NCBI GenBank assembly: GCA_020201235.1
Contig: JAIVHD010000048.1
Span: 1-12,615 of the forward strand
Length of the DNA: 12,615 nt
Direction of reading: 5' to 3'
Source: Lysobacteraceae bacterium
GTDB taxonomy: Bacteria > Pseudomonadota > Gammaproteobacteria > Xanthomonadales > Wenzhouxiangellaceae
The notes under the pieces: model-generated
What the model was told of the DNA's origin: nothing
Seen by the model: only the letters and a program-made list of their open reading frames with translations
The model's database searches: none
Program-made: the position numbers and the translations under genes
Shown: positions 1-7,148 of the stretch, piece after piece
Position numbering within the stretch: the first letter of the stretch is position 1
How the letters are laid out: every line of letters begins with the position of its first letter

Positions 1-990
1 GTGGTGGTGGTATCTTCCGGCGCCATCGCCCTGGGCCGCATGACGCTCGGCCTGCTGGCGCGCCCGACCAGCCTGGCCGAAGCCCAGGCAACTGCGGCGG
101 TGGGCCAGATTCAGCTGGCCCAGTGCTGGGCGCAGTCGTGGGCCGCGCATCGGCGCATTGCCGCCCAGGTGCTGCTCACGCTGGGCGACCTCGAGGATCG
201 GGCCCGTTATCTGAACGCGCGCGACACGATCGAAACCCTGCTGGCCCGAAATGTGGTGCCGATCATCAACGAAAACGATACCGTGGCCACTGGCGAAATC
301 CGTTTTGGCGACAACGACCGCTTGGCCGCGCGCGTGGCCCAACTGGTCGGAGCCGAAATGCTTATGCTGCTCAGCGACGTCGACGGCTTGTACGATGCAG
401 ACCCGGAAACATCGCCTGCTGCAAAATTGATTCCGACCGTCGAGGTGATTGATGCCGATATCGAGCGGCTGGCCGGCAGCGCCGGTAGCACGGGTTTCGG
501 TACCGGCGGCATGGTCAGCAAGCTGGCCGCCGCGCGCATCGCGACCGCAGCCGGCTGCCCGGTGCTGCTGACCAGCGGCCTCGGCGACAGCAACCCGATT
601 GAGCGCTATCTTGAGGGCGGTCGTGGCACGGTGTTTCAGGCAGTATCGCAGCCGGCCGTGCGACGCAAACAGTGGCTGCGTTCGTTGCAGCAGCACGAAG
701 GCGTGTTGCGCCTGGATGCGGGTGCCTGCCGTGCGCTGGAGCAGGGCGCAAGCCTGCTTGCCATTGGCATAACCGGCGTCGAGGGCCGCTTCCAGCGCGG
801 CGCACTGGTTGAGCTGATCGGTCCAAACGGCCCGATCGGCCAGGGCCTTAGCGGCTATGATTCAACCGATCTCGACCGCGTCAAGGGCATTCGAAGCGAC
901 CGGTTTTTGAGCATTCTCGGCTATAGCGGCCGTGGTGCTGCAATCCACCGCGACGACCTGGTCCTGCACAACCCGAGCACGAGTGCCTGA
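1..990 (+). CDS. proB: Glutamate 5-kinase, 3' part (5' end outside window)
   Basis: Glutamate 5-kinase phosphorylates glutamate with ATP to gamma-glutamyl phosphate, the first step of proline synthesis in the cytoplasm. The visible 329 residues begin at about residue 45 of the E. coli enzyme, in the VVSSGAIA strand, so the first GTG is internal and the gene is cut by the window edge. Amino-acid-kinase motifs are clear: INENDTVAT (89-97), FGDND (102-106), SDVDGLYDADP (125-135) and GTGGMVSK (167-174). From about residue 234 to the end is a PUA domain ending in AAIHRDDLVLH, as in full-length bacterial ProB. No frameshift is seen. proA does not follow; a tandem repeat and a convergent gene do. 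Family assignment is very secure. Confidence 0.97.
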   Translation: MVVVSSGAIALGRMTLGLLARPTSLAEAQATAAVGQIQLAQCWAQSWAAHRRIAAQVLLTLGDLEDRARYLNARDTIETLLARNVVPIINENDTVATGEIRFGDNDRLAARVAQLVGAEMLMLLSDVDGLYDADPETSPAAKLIPTVEVIDADIERLAGSAGSTGFGTGGMVSKLAAARIATAAGCPVLLTSGLGDSNPIERYLEGGRGTVFQAVSQPAVRRKQWLRSLQQHEGVLRLDAGACRALEQGASLLAIGITGVEGRFQRGALVELIGPNGPIGQGLSGYDSTDLDRVKGIRSDRFLSILGYSGRGAAIHRDDLVLHNPSTSA

Positions 991-993
991 AAA

Positions 994-1047
994 AACGACC
1001 CCACTCGAGCGCCGTATAACAACGACCCCACTCGAGCGCCGTATAAC
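994..1047. repeat. Perfect tandem duplication of a 27-bp unit
   Basis: Two identical, directly adjacent 27-nt copies occupy 994-1020 and 1021-1047, each beginning AACGACCCC, containing the hexamer CTCGAG and ending GCCGTATAAC. They fill nearly the whole gap between the convergent ends of proB and the methyltransferase gene. The unit has no obvious hairpin with a T tract, so it is not a convincing terminator. It could be a slippage duplication or the remnant of a dispersed repeat. Confidence 0.93.
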
Positions 1048-1063
1048 CCGGCTTTAAAGCCGG
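1048..1063. other. 16-bp perfect palindrome across the methyltransferase stop codon
   Basis: The sequence CCGGCTTTAAAGCCGG is a perfect palindrome (6-bp GC-rich arms around TTAA). It covers the TAA stop of the minus-strand methyltransferase gene and abuts the tandem repeat. It could form a short hairpin in transcripts from either side, but no T run follows directly, so a terminator role is only possible. Confidence 0.5.
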
Positions 1064-2229
1064 TGAAGCTGATCGGCGAATTCGAACTCGCCGAGCGCCG
1101 GGTCCAGGTTCCGGACCAGGGTCATGAGTTTGAATTTGTCGCCCATTTCGCCGGGCAGCACCAGCCGTTTGAATTCGCCGGCCAGGCGCAGTCGTTTGCG
1201 ATCGTCGGCGGTGCTTTCGATTGCATTGTGCACGCCCGATTCCAGCAGAAATCCGGCCTGGGTCGTGAAGCCGGCCACATCGAGACCCCATGTGCGAGCC
1301 GCCTCGGCCACGGTCGTAAAGTCGACAAACGCCGAAAGGTCGGTCAGGCCCGGCCATACGAATGGGTCGAAGTGGGCGCGATGGCGATAATGGCAGACCA
1401 GTGTGCCGTCGGATCGCTGGGCGTGATAATACTCGCGTCGCGGGTAGCCGTAATCGATCATCAGCGCCATCCCGCAGGCCATCGCTGCGGTTACCGTTTG
1501 CAGCCAGTCGGGCAGGTCGACGCAGATCTCGCTGGTGTAGCCTTCGGGCAGCGCTTCTGGCAGGTCCTGGCACACGTGCCGGACTGCGCGCCGGAGGCGA
1601 TCGCTGGCCGGACCCTCGACCCAGACCAGCCGGCCGCTGGCCGGATCGACATCGACGGTCATCGATTTGACGTCGCCGGCGGCGATGCGAAAGCGCTCGA
1701 CCGGCAATGCATCGATGACCTCGTTGGCGATGATCGCGCCCGAAAACGCCTTCTCCGGCGGCTGGTCCAGCCATTCGAAGCGCGCGGCCAGTTCTTTCGG
1801 CAGGGTCGCCAATTCGGCTTGCTGAACCTGGCGCAGCGCGGCGCTCGGTTCGAGCAGCAGGTAGCGCGCCGGCGGGCACTCCAGGTGCACGATCAGCTCG
1901 CGTGCCAGTGCCCCCGAGCCCGGCCCCAGCTCCATCAGCGTCCAGTCGGCATCGAGCGAATCAATGACCGGCGCGAGCTTGCGCGCCAGCGCCTGCGCAA
2001 ACAAGCGACCCTGTTCCGGTGCGGTCACAAAATCGCCGCTCGCGCCGAAGCGGTGCAGGCCATTGACGTAATAGCCAAGCCCGGGCTCGTACAATGCCAT
2101 TTCCATGTAGCGCTGGAAGGAGATGGCCCCCCCGGCTTCGATCGCCGAGACAATCCTGGCGCACAATTGATGACTCAGTGCCGTCAGTTCCGGCGGCGGT
2201 TCCGGCAGTTTCAGTGAGGGATCGGACAA
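1054..2229 (-). CDS. SAM-dependent methyltransferase, MidA/NDUFAF7 family (COG1565)
   Basis: A full-length 391-residue member of the COG1565 family. The mitochondrial relative NDUFAF7 methylates an arginine of a complex I subunit; the bacterial substrate is not established. Visible features are the family N-terminus with ALYEPGLGYY (45-54), SGDFVTAPE (64-72), the SAM-binding glycine loop MELGPGSG (99-106), ANEVIDALPVERF (168-180), DYGYPRREYYHA (259-270) and GTLVCHYRHR (275-284). The start chosen is a TTG at 2229-2227, because family members begin just ahead of the LPEPP-type segment and the next ATG in frame (residue 42) would remove conserved sequence. The upstream ribosome-binding site is poor. 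The gene converges on proB and diverges from the SDR gene, with which it shares base 2229. The family is secure, the start less so. Confidence 0.92.
   Translation of the reverse strand: MSDPSLKLPEPPPELTALSHQLCARIVSAIEAGGAISFQRYMEMALYEPGLGYYVNGLHRFGASGDFVTAPEQGRLFAQALARKLAPVIDSLDADWTLMELGPGSGALARELIVHLECPPARYLLLEPSAALRQVQQAELATLPKELAARFEWLDQPPEKAFSGAIIANEVIDALPVERFRIAAGDVKSMTVDVDPASGRLVWVEGPASDRLRRAVRHVCQDLPEALPEGYTSEICVDLPDWLQTVTAAMACGMALMIDYGYPRREYYHAQRSDGTLVCHYRHRAHFDPFVWPGLTDLSAFVDFTTVAEAARTWGLDVAGFTTQAGFLLESGVHNAIESTADDRKRLRLAGEFKRLVLPGEMGDKFKLMTLVRNLDPALGEFEFADQLHRL
2216..2220 (+). promoter_or_regulatory. Ribosome binding site of the SDR gene
   Basis: GAGGG lies 8 nt before the ATG at 2229 and fixes that start over the in-frame upstream ATG at 2094, which lies deep in the opposing methyltransferase gene. 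Confidence 0.7.
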
Positions 2230-2794
2230 TGACGCAAGACCATGATGGCAAATCCGTGATTGTAACGGGCGCGGCCCGGCGCATTGGCGCGGTGATCGCC
2301 GAGGCGCTGCATCACCGTGGCCTAAAGGTGCTGATCCACTGCCGAAATTCGGTCTCCGAGGCGCGTGCCCTGGTGGCCCGGCTGAACGCCGATCGAGCCG
2401 GCTCGGCGAGCCTCATCCAGGCCGAACTGGCGGACAACCAGGCACCTGTCCGGATCGTTGATGCCGCACTGGATGCCTTTGGACGGCTCGATGTGCTGGT
2501 CAACAATGCATCGTCGTTCTACCCGACGCCGGTTGAATCGGCCTCTCAGCAGCAGTGGGATGCGTTAATCGACAGCAACCAGCGTGCGCCATTCTGGCTG
2601 AGCCTGGCGGCCGCGAAGGCCATGGCCGGGCGCGCTGGCAGCATTGTCAATCTGGTTGATATTCATGGAATCGTCCCACTGAAAGACCACCCCATCTACA
2701 GCCAGGCCAAGGCCGGCCTGATCATGCAGACTCGCGCACCTATGTAACCGGCCAGATCCTGGCCGTCGACGGTGGGCGCATGCTCAATATGTGA
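2229..2794 (+). pseudogene. FolM/pteridine-reductase-like SDR, broken by internal deletion and frameshift
   Basis: Short-chain dehydrogenase of the pteridine reductase/dihydromonapterin reductase type, which would use NAD(P)H to reduce dihydropterins. The open frame from ATG 2229 runs 172 residues to a TAA at 2745-2747. It contains the cofactor motif TGAARRIG (13-20), NNASS (92-96), the VDIH segment typical of this subgroup (143-146) and the catalytic YSQAK (Y157, K161). It then ends abruptly in MQTRAPM. The expected C-terminal tail, RTYVTGQILAVDGGRMLNM, is present directly afterwards but in another frame, ending at TGA 2792-2794. About 60 residues between KAGLIMQT and the tail are absent. 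The copy has both active-site residues but lacks part of the fold and is probably non-functional, unless the deletion is an assembly error. The substrate assignment is by motif only. Confidence 0.85.
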
Positions 2795-2865
2795 CGGCTA
2801 CACGAGACCACCAGATCAGAAACGGGCCTGACCGAGCCTGCCGTCCGGCCATCGCCGGGTCGAGG

Positions 2866-3450
2866 CTATTTGAGCAGCGCGCTGACTTGGCGAAAGCGCG
2901 GGTGGTCGGCATTGCGCATGAGCTCGAACAGCACCATTTCGACGCAGCTTGGACGAACACCGGCTTGCTGCATGCGGCGAAAGCCGATGTCACGGTTGAA
3001 CAGGCTGCGCGACGACACCGCGTCGGCCACCAGGTGCACGCTATAGTCGAGCTCAATCAGGGCACTTGCGGTTTGCCAAACGCAAACATGCGCCTCGATT
3101 CCGCACAGCAGCACCTGGCACCGGCCCGACTGCGCGATGCGCTCGCGCAGCGCGTCATCGCCGAGGCAGCCAAAGCTCGATTTCGGACACGCGCTCAAGC
3201 CCGCCAGAGGCCGTTGCAGTTCATCGACCGTCGGGCCGAGCTTGTCTGGCAATTGCTCGGCCCAGATGATCGGAACATCGAGCAAACGGCAGGCCTCGAT
3301 CAGAATTCGCTGCGCCCGGATCATGTCGTCGCAGCCGTGCATCAACCGCGCCAGCCTGCCCTGCACATCGACCACCAGCAGCAGGCTGTCGTCGATCCGA
3401 GCGGTCTCGGTCGCGGCATCGACCATCGGGTCTGTTATAACGCTTGCCAT
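2866..3450 (-). CDS. Isochorismatase-family cysteine hydrolase
   Basis: A 194-residue complete hydrolase of the isochorismatase-like superfamily (YcaC-type size), cytoplasmic, with no signal peptide. The catalytic triad is visible: Asp28 in VVDVQ, Lys90 in CPKSSF and Cys123 in GIEAHVCV. The cis-peptide-type GIEAHVC segment and the following DAVSSRS loop fit the family. Substrates in this superfamily range from isochorismate to nicotinamide and other amides and cannot be read from the sequence. No isochorismate or siderophore genes lie nearby. The ATG at 3450-3448 is supported by GGAGA (3461-3457 on the minus strand) 6 nt upstream. It is divergent from the ATP-grasp operon across a short gap and convergent with the broken SDR gene. 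Confidence 0.93.
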   Translation of the reverse strand: MASVITDPMVDAATETARIDDSLLLVVDVQGRLARLMHGCDDMIRAQRILIEACRLLDVPIIWAEQLPDKLGPTVDELQRPLAGLSACPKSSFGCLGDDALRERIAQSGRCQVLLCGIEAHVCVWQTASALIELDYSVHLVADAVSSRSLFNRDIGFRRMQQAGVRPSCVEMVLFELMRNADHPRFRQVSALLK

Positions 3451-3533
3451 TTACGTTCTCCGGTCGGTTGACTGGCTTTCAGAGTATCAGCATCGCAATC
3501 CTCGTATGAGGAGCGGTGCCCAGGGTCTTACCA

Positions 3534-4874
3534 ATGCAATCAGAAGTTTTGCCCCATTCAGGGCTGCGGACGCATTCGCCTGCAGGGATTACCTTTCGGG
3601 TCTATTTCGAGGATGCCGGCGTCGACCGCGCCATGCCGTTCGATCTGATTCCGCGCGTCATCCCGAAAAAGGAGTGGGATCGCGTCTCCAAAGGCTTGCA
3701 GCAGCGGGTGCGCGCGCTCAACTTGTTTATCGACGACCTGTACAACGACCAGAAGATCATCCGCGACGGTGTTGTTCCGGCCGATCTGATCGACGGCTCG
3801 GAGCACTTTCGCGAACAATGCCGCGGTATCTCCCCGCCGCTCGGGATCTGGGCCCACGTTTGTGGCTCGGACCTGGTGCGCGATGGCGACGGCACGTTCT
3901 ACGTGTTGGAAGACAACCTGCGGATTCCGTCGGGCGTGTCCTATATGCTTGAAAATCGCCAGGTCATGAAGCGTGTTTTTCCGGAGCTGTTCGCGGATTC
4001 CGGCATCCAGCCGATCGACGAGTACGCCTCGCAGCTGTTTGATACGCTCGCCTCACTTTCGCCGCGTCCGGTCGAGTACCCGAACGTGGTCGTGCTCACG
4101 CCCGGGGCCTTCAATTCAGCCTATTTTGAGCACGCCTACCTGGCCCAGCAAATGGGCGTGGAGCTGGTCGAGGGCCGCGACCTGGTGGTCGATGACGAAA
4201 ACAACGTGTCGATGCGCACCATCGCCGGCCTGCAGCCGGTCGATGTCATTTACCGGCGTGTCGACGATGCCTTTTTGGACCCGGAAGTCTTCCGACCCGA
4301 CTCGCTGCTGGGGGTGCCCGGTCTGATGCGCGCCTGGCGGGCCGGCAAAGTTGCGCTGGCCAATGCGCCCGGGGCCGGTGTTGCCGACGACAAGGTGGTG
4401 TATGCCTGGGTGCCGGAAATCATCCGCTACTACCTCGGCGAAGAGGCCCTGCTGCCAAACGTGCCGACCTATAAGTGCAGCGTTGCCGAAGACCGCGAAT
4501 ACGTGCTCGAGCACCTCGATCAACTGGTGATCAAGCCGGCCAACGAGTCGGGCGGCTACGGCATGCTGATCGGGCCGCACTCGAGTGCGAAAGAACAGCG
4601 CAAATTCGCGCGCCTGATTCGCGCCGATCCGCGAAATTACATTGGCCAGCCGACGCTGGCGCTTTCAACTTGCCCGACCTTCGTCACCGGCGGCGTCGGA
4701 CCGCGCCACGTCGATCTGCGTCCGTTTATTCTTTCCGGCAGCCAGACCTACGTCACCACCGGTGGTCTGACGCGCGTTGCCATGAAAGCCGGCTCGCTGG
4801 TGGTCAATTCGTCGCAGGGCGGAGGCAGCAAGGATACCTGGATCGTCGACACCTCGACCGGAGGCTCGAACTGA
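3534..4874 (+). CDS. Circularly permuted ATP-grasp protein (COG2308), N-terminally short
   Basis: Member of the circularly permuted ATP-grasp family (COG2308; old names DUF404/DUF407). It is predicted to use ATP to form an amide or peptide bond on an unknown substrate. Numbering from the alternative GTG at 3516, conserved blocks are FDLIPR (42-47), [18 protein letters not shown] (131-148), DVIYRRVDD (243-251), [13 protein letters not shown] (338-350), LSTCPTF (383-389) and [12 protein letters not shown] (431-442). The ATG at 3534 is preferred because AGGGT sits 7 nt before it. The GTG at 3516 has GAGGAG only 2 nt away. Family proteins normally have about 30 more residues between an RPH-like motif and GITF; here LRTH runs almost directly into SPAGITF, suggesting an in-frame loss or divergence. 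It is the first gene of a three-gene operon and overlaps the next by one base. Confidence 0.93.
   Translation: MQSEVLPHSGLRTHSPAGITFRVYFEDAGVDRAMPFDLIPRVIPKKEWDRVSKGLQQRVRALNLFIDDLYNDQKIIRDGVVPADLIDGSEHFREQCRGISPPLGIWAHVCGSDLVRDGDGTFYVLEDNLRIPSGVSYMLENRQVMKRVFPELFADSGIQPIDEYASQLFDTLASLSPRPVEYPNVVVLTPGAFNSAYFEHAYLAQQMGVELVEGRDLVVDDENNVSMRTIAGLQPVDVIYRRVDDAFLDPEVFRPDSLLGVPGLMRAWRAGKVALANAPGAGVADDKVVYAWVPEIIRYYLGEEALLPNVPTYKCSVAEDREYVLEHLDQLVIKPANESGGYGMLIGPHSSAKEQRKFARLIRADPRNYIGQPTLALSTCPTFVTGGVGPRHVDLRPFILSGSQTYVTTGGLTRVAMKAGSLVVNSSQGGGSKDTWIVDTSTGGSN
4860..4864 (+). promoter_or_regulatory. Ribosome binding site of the alpha-E gene
   Basis: GGAGG lies inside the end of the ATP-grasp gene, 9 nt before the ATG at 4874, and supports that start over longer in-frame extensions. 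Confidence 0.65.
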
Positions 4875-5815
4875 TGCTTGCGCGACTGGCCGAACAACTG
4901 TACTGGCATGGACGCTATCTGGAACGCGCCGAAGGCTTGGCGCGCCTGATCAATGTCAATTCCCACCTCAATCTCGACCTGCCTGGCAAACGCGCGCCGG
5001 GCTGGGAGCCGCTGGTTCGCATCACCGGAAACTCCGAACTGTTTGAGTCGCTCTACGAGGATGGCTCCGGAGAGCGCCAGGTCACGCGCTTCCTGATTGC
5101 CGATGAGCGCAACCCGGGCTCGGTTTTGTCGACGCTGTCGCTGGCGCGTGAAAACATGCGGGCCGCGCGCGATCTGTTACCGCGAGAGGTCTGGGAGCAG
5201 ATGAATCGCCTGTACCTGGATGTGTCGGAACAGATTTCCGGCAACCTGTCCAAGCGCCGCCGGCACGAGCTGCTGGCCGAGCTGATACTCGGCTCGCAGC
5301 AGATCGCGGGGGTCTTAATGGGTACGATGAGTCAGGATTTTGCCTACGACTTTATTCTGATCGGTCGCTATCTCGAGCGCGCAGATGTGACCACCCGGAT
5401 TCTCGATGTGCGAGCCGATGATCTGCTGCCCGGCGAGAGCGACGAGTTGCCACCATTTGAGTCAATCCAGTGGATGAGCGTGCTGAAATCGCTGACCGGT
5501 TACCAGATGTACCGACGCCACGTGCGCCTCCGCGTGACCGGGCCTGATGTCCTGAAATTTCTGCTGCGCGATCGCCTGTTTCCGCGTTCGGTCGTATTCA
5601 GCCTGAAAGCGGTGGAGTCGCTGGTTTCGCAACTTCCGGGCGAAGACGATCGGGCGCTACGGGCCACCACGGGTCTGATGCGACATCTCGACAGCGCGCG
5701 CATGGTGAAGCTCAAGGGTGAGCCGCTGGCGAAATTCATTGACGAAATCCAGGTTGAAATCGGCGAGATCGGGCAGCATATCTCGCTAACGTGGTTTGGA
5801 TCTGCGCCTGAATGA
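4874..5815 (+). CDS. Alpha-E domain protein (COG2307)
   Basis: A 313-residue, mostly alpha-helical cytoplasmic protein of the alpha-E family, found almost always beside COG2308 ATP-grasp genes. Its biochemical role is unknown; it is thought to act with the ATP-grasp enzyme in a predicted peptide-modifying system. The N-terminus [20 protein letters not shown] is typical of the family. A second copy of the GRYLERA motif (164-170, followed by DVTTRILDVR) shows internal similarity between the two halves. Length is normal. The ATG at 4874 overlaps the upstream TGA by one base and the downstream gene starts in an ATGA overlap, so the three genes are very likely co-transcribed and translationally coupled. 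Confidence 0.93.
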   Translation: MLARLAEQLYWHGRYLERAEGLARLINVNSHLNLDLPGKRAPGWEPLVRITGNSELFESLYEDGSGERQVTRFLIADERNPGSVLSTLSLARENMRAARDLLPREVWEQMNRLYLDVSEQISGNLSKRRRHELLAELILGSQQIAGVLMGTMSQDFAYDFILIGRYLERADVTTRILDVRADDLLPGESDELPPFESIQWMSVLKSLTGYQMYRRHVRLRVTGPDVLKFLLRDRLFPRSVVFSLKAVESLVSQLPGEDDRALRATTGLMRHLDSARMVKLKGEPLAKFIDEIQVEIGEIGQHISLTWFGSAPE

Positions 5816-6861
5816 AATTGTTTCGCTGCACGTGCGGCAACACCTTGTATTTCGAGAACACCACATGCCTGGAATGCGGGCGCATTCTCGGATTTTTATC
5901 GGACGAATTAACCCTTTCGGCGCTGGAGCCGGCCACCGGCACGTCCTGGCTTGCGCTGGCAACCGAAGCCCGCGGTCGCCATTATCGCCAGTGCCAGAAT
6001 TATTCCGACGAGGACGCCTGCAACTGGATGGTGGCGGGCGACGATCCCGAGCCTTACTGCCTGGCCTGCCGACTCAACCAGGTCATTCCCAACCTCGACA
6101 AGCCCGGTAACCGCGAATTATGGTTTCGGGTCGAGCGGCGCAAGCGGCGTCTGGTTTATGACCTTCGGCGCCATCGCCTGCCTGTGGTCGGCCGCGACCT
6201 GGAGCCGCAGACCGGCTTAGCGTTTGCGTTCATGGAAGACGACCCGGGTGGCCTTGAGTTTCGTGACGATCACGAAGGCGCGCAGATCATGACCGGCCAT
6301 GCCCAGGGACTGATCACGATCAACCTCGCCGAAGCCGACGACGTCCAGCGCGAACGCATGCGCGTGGCCATGAACGAAGCGCAGCGCACACTGCTGGGCC
6401 ATTTCCGTCACGAAAGCGGTCACTATTACTGGGACCGGCTGGTCCAAAATGGACCGTACCTGGGGCGTGTACGCGAGGTTTTCGGCGACGAGCGCAACGA
6501 CTATTCCAGTGCATTGCAGCAGTACTACGATACTGGCCCGCCCTCCGGCTGGCAAAACGGTTACGTCAGTGCCTACGCCGCTTCGCATCCTTGGGAAGAC
6601 TGGGCCGAATGCTGGGCTCATTTGCTCCAGATCGTCGATACGCTGGAAACCGCGTCGGCAATCGGTATGGCCCCGCCCGGTGCCATCAGCGACGACATGG
6701 ATGAGCGTATCGAGTATTGGGTTGCGCTCGCAACGCGCATCAACCTGCTCAACCGCAGCCTGGATCAACCCGATCCTTATCCGTTCGTGCTGACGCCACC
6801 GATCATCGCGAAGTTGAAGCTCGTTAACACCGTTATCGAGGCCAGCGGCTTTAGCCGCTAG
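5812..6861 (+). CDS. Zinc-ribbon HExxH metallopeptidase-like protein (COG4307)
   Basis: A 349-residue protein with an N-terminal zinc-binding region followed by a putative zinc metallopeptidase domain. Cysteine pairs C6/C8 and C19/C22 make a zinc ribbon at the very N-terminus. A second set, C61, C70, C83 and C86, could bind another zinc. The catalytic motif is HESGH (H200, E201, H204), and the HPWEDWAECWAH segment (259-270) offers acidic candidates for the third ligand. No signal peptide or membrane segment is seen, so it should be cytoplasmic. The start ATG overlaps the alpha-E stop by four bases (ATGA). Genes of this family recur next to COG2308/COG2307. Peptidase activity is predicted from the motif only, and its target is unknown. 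A large palindromic element begins right at its stop codon. Confidence 0.92.
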   Translation: MKLFRCTCGNTLYFENTTCLECGRILGFLSDELTLSALEPATGTSWLALATEARGRHYRQCQNYSDEDACNWMVAGDDPEPYCLACRLNQVIPNLDKPGNRELWFRVERRKRRLVYDLRRHRLPVVGRDLEPQTGLAFAFMEDDPGGLEFRDDHEGAQIMTGHAQGLITINLAEADDVQRERMRVAMNEAQRTLLGHFRHESGHYYWDRLVQNGPYLGRVREVFGDERNDYSSALQQYYDTGPPSGWQNGYVSAYAASHPWEDWAECWAHLLQIVDTLETASAIGMAPPGAISDDMDERIEYWVALATRINLLNRSLDQPDPYPFVLTPPIIAKLKLVNTVIEASGFSR

Positions 6862-7024
6862 GAGCCTGTCGGATTTGACCGATCGTAGCGAGGGAAAGCC
6901 GGTTGGAGTCAGATTTTTCGATCTTTTGAGGCGAATAGTGGGCCTATTTAACGAAAAAGAGCGGGAAATCTGGCCCAATCCGGCTTTTCCGCAGTAGATC
7001 AGCGTTAAATCCTGCGACGGCTGA
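6862..7024. mobile_element. MITE-like long imperfect palindrome
   Basis: The whole interval reads as one imperfect inverted repeat centred near 6941-6943. The best arms are 6881-6916 and 6966-7000, which align with about three quarters identity. They share GATC, GCG, GAAAGCCGG/CCGGCTTTTC, TTGG and CAGATTT. The symmetry continues outward (GAGCC..GGATTT at 6862-6876 against AAATCC..GGCTGA at 7008-7024) and inward to AATAGTGGGCCTATT at the centre. There is no transposase ORF inside. This is the architecture of a MITE or of fused insertion-sequence ends. No clear target-site duplication was found, and family membership was not determined. Confidence 0.65.
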
Positions 7025-7148
7025 GTGTTACCTAATTAGCCTAATGACCCACTAGGCGCCAGGCCAGCACCCCCGTTGTGGTGCGGTGCGCAGCATTATT
7101 GCGGGGAACGTCTGCGAAATGGCCGTTAACGTGTCGGTAAACCTCGAT
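7025..7148. other. Rest of the gene-free gap
   Basis: No gene, strong hairpin, promoter or repeat could be supported between the palindromic element and the comF stop codon. Confidence 0.5.

Noticed and set aside
994..1047. CRISPR array
   Set aside because: Only two units, directly adjacent with no spacers, and no cas genes nearby.
1048..1063. Rho-independent terminator
   Set aside because: The palindrome has a short stem and is not followed by a T tract on either strand, so it was listed only as a palindrome.
881..1879. Minus-strand frame ending in two YTALEWGR repeats
   Set aside because: The peptide repeat is only the translation of the 27-bp DNA tandem repeat (nine codons) in a shadow frame of the methyltransferase gene.
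1063..2217. Plus-strand open frame (384 codons) opposite the methyltransferase gene
   Set aside because: The minus-strand frame has full family motifs; the plus-strand frame mirrors its codons and has no domain.
2795..2865. Terminator between the broken SDR gene and the isochorismatase gene
   Set aside because: Only short, mismatched GC-rich inverted segments are present, with no T tract.
3451..3533. Promoter for the ATP-grasp operon (TTGACT at 3468-3473)
   Set aside because: No acceptable -10 hexamer occurs 16-18 nt downstream.
6217..6978. Minus-strand frame starting inside the palindromic element and running into the peptidase gene
   Set aside because: Its N-terminus is a translation of the repeat element and the rest is antisense to the peptidase gene; no transposase motif was found.
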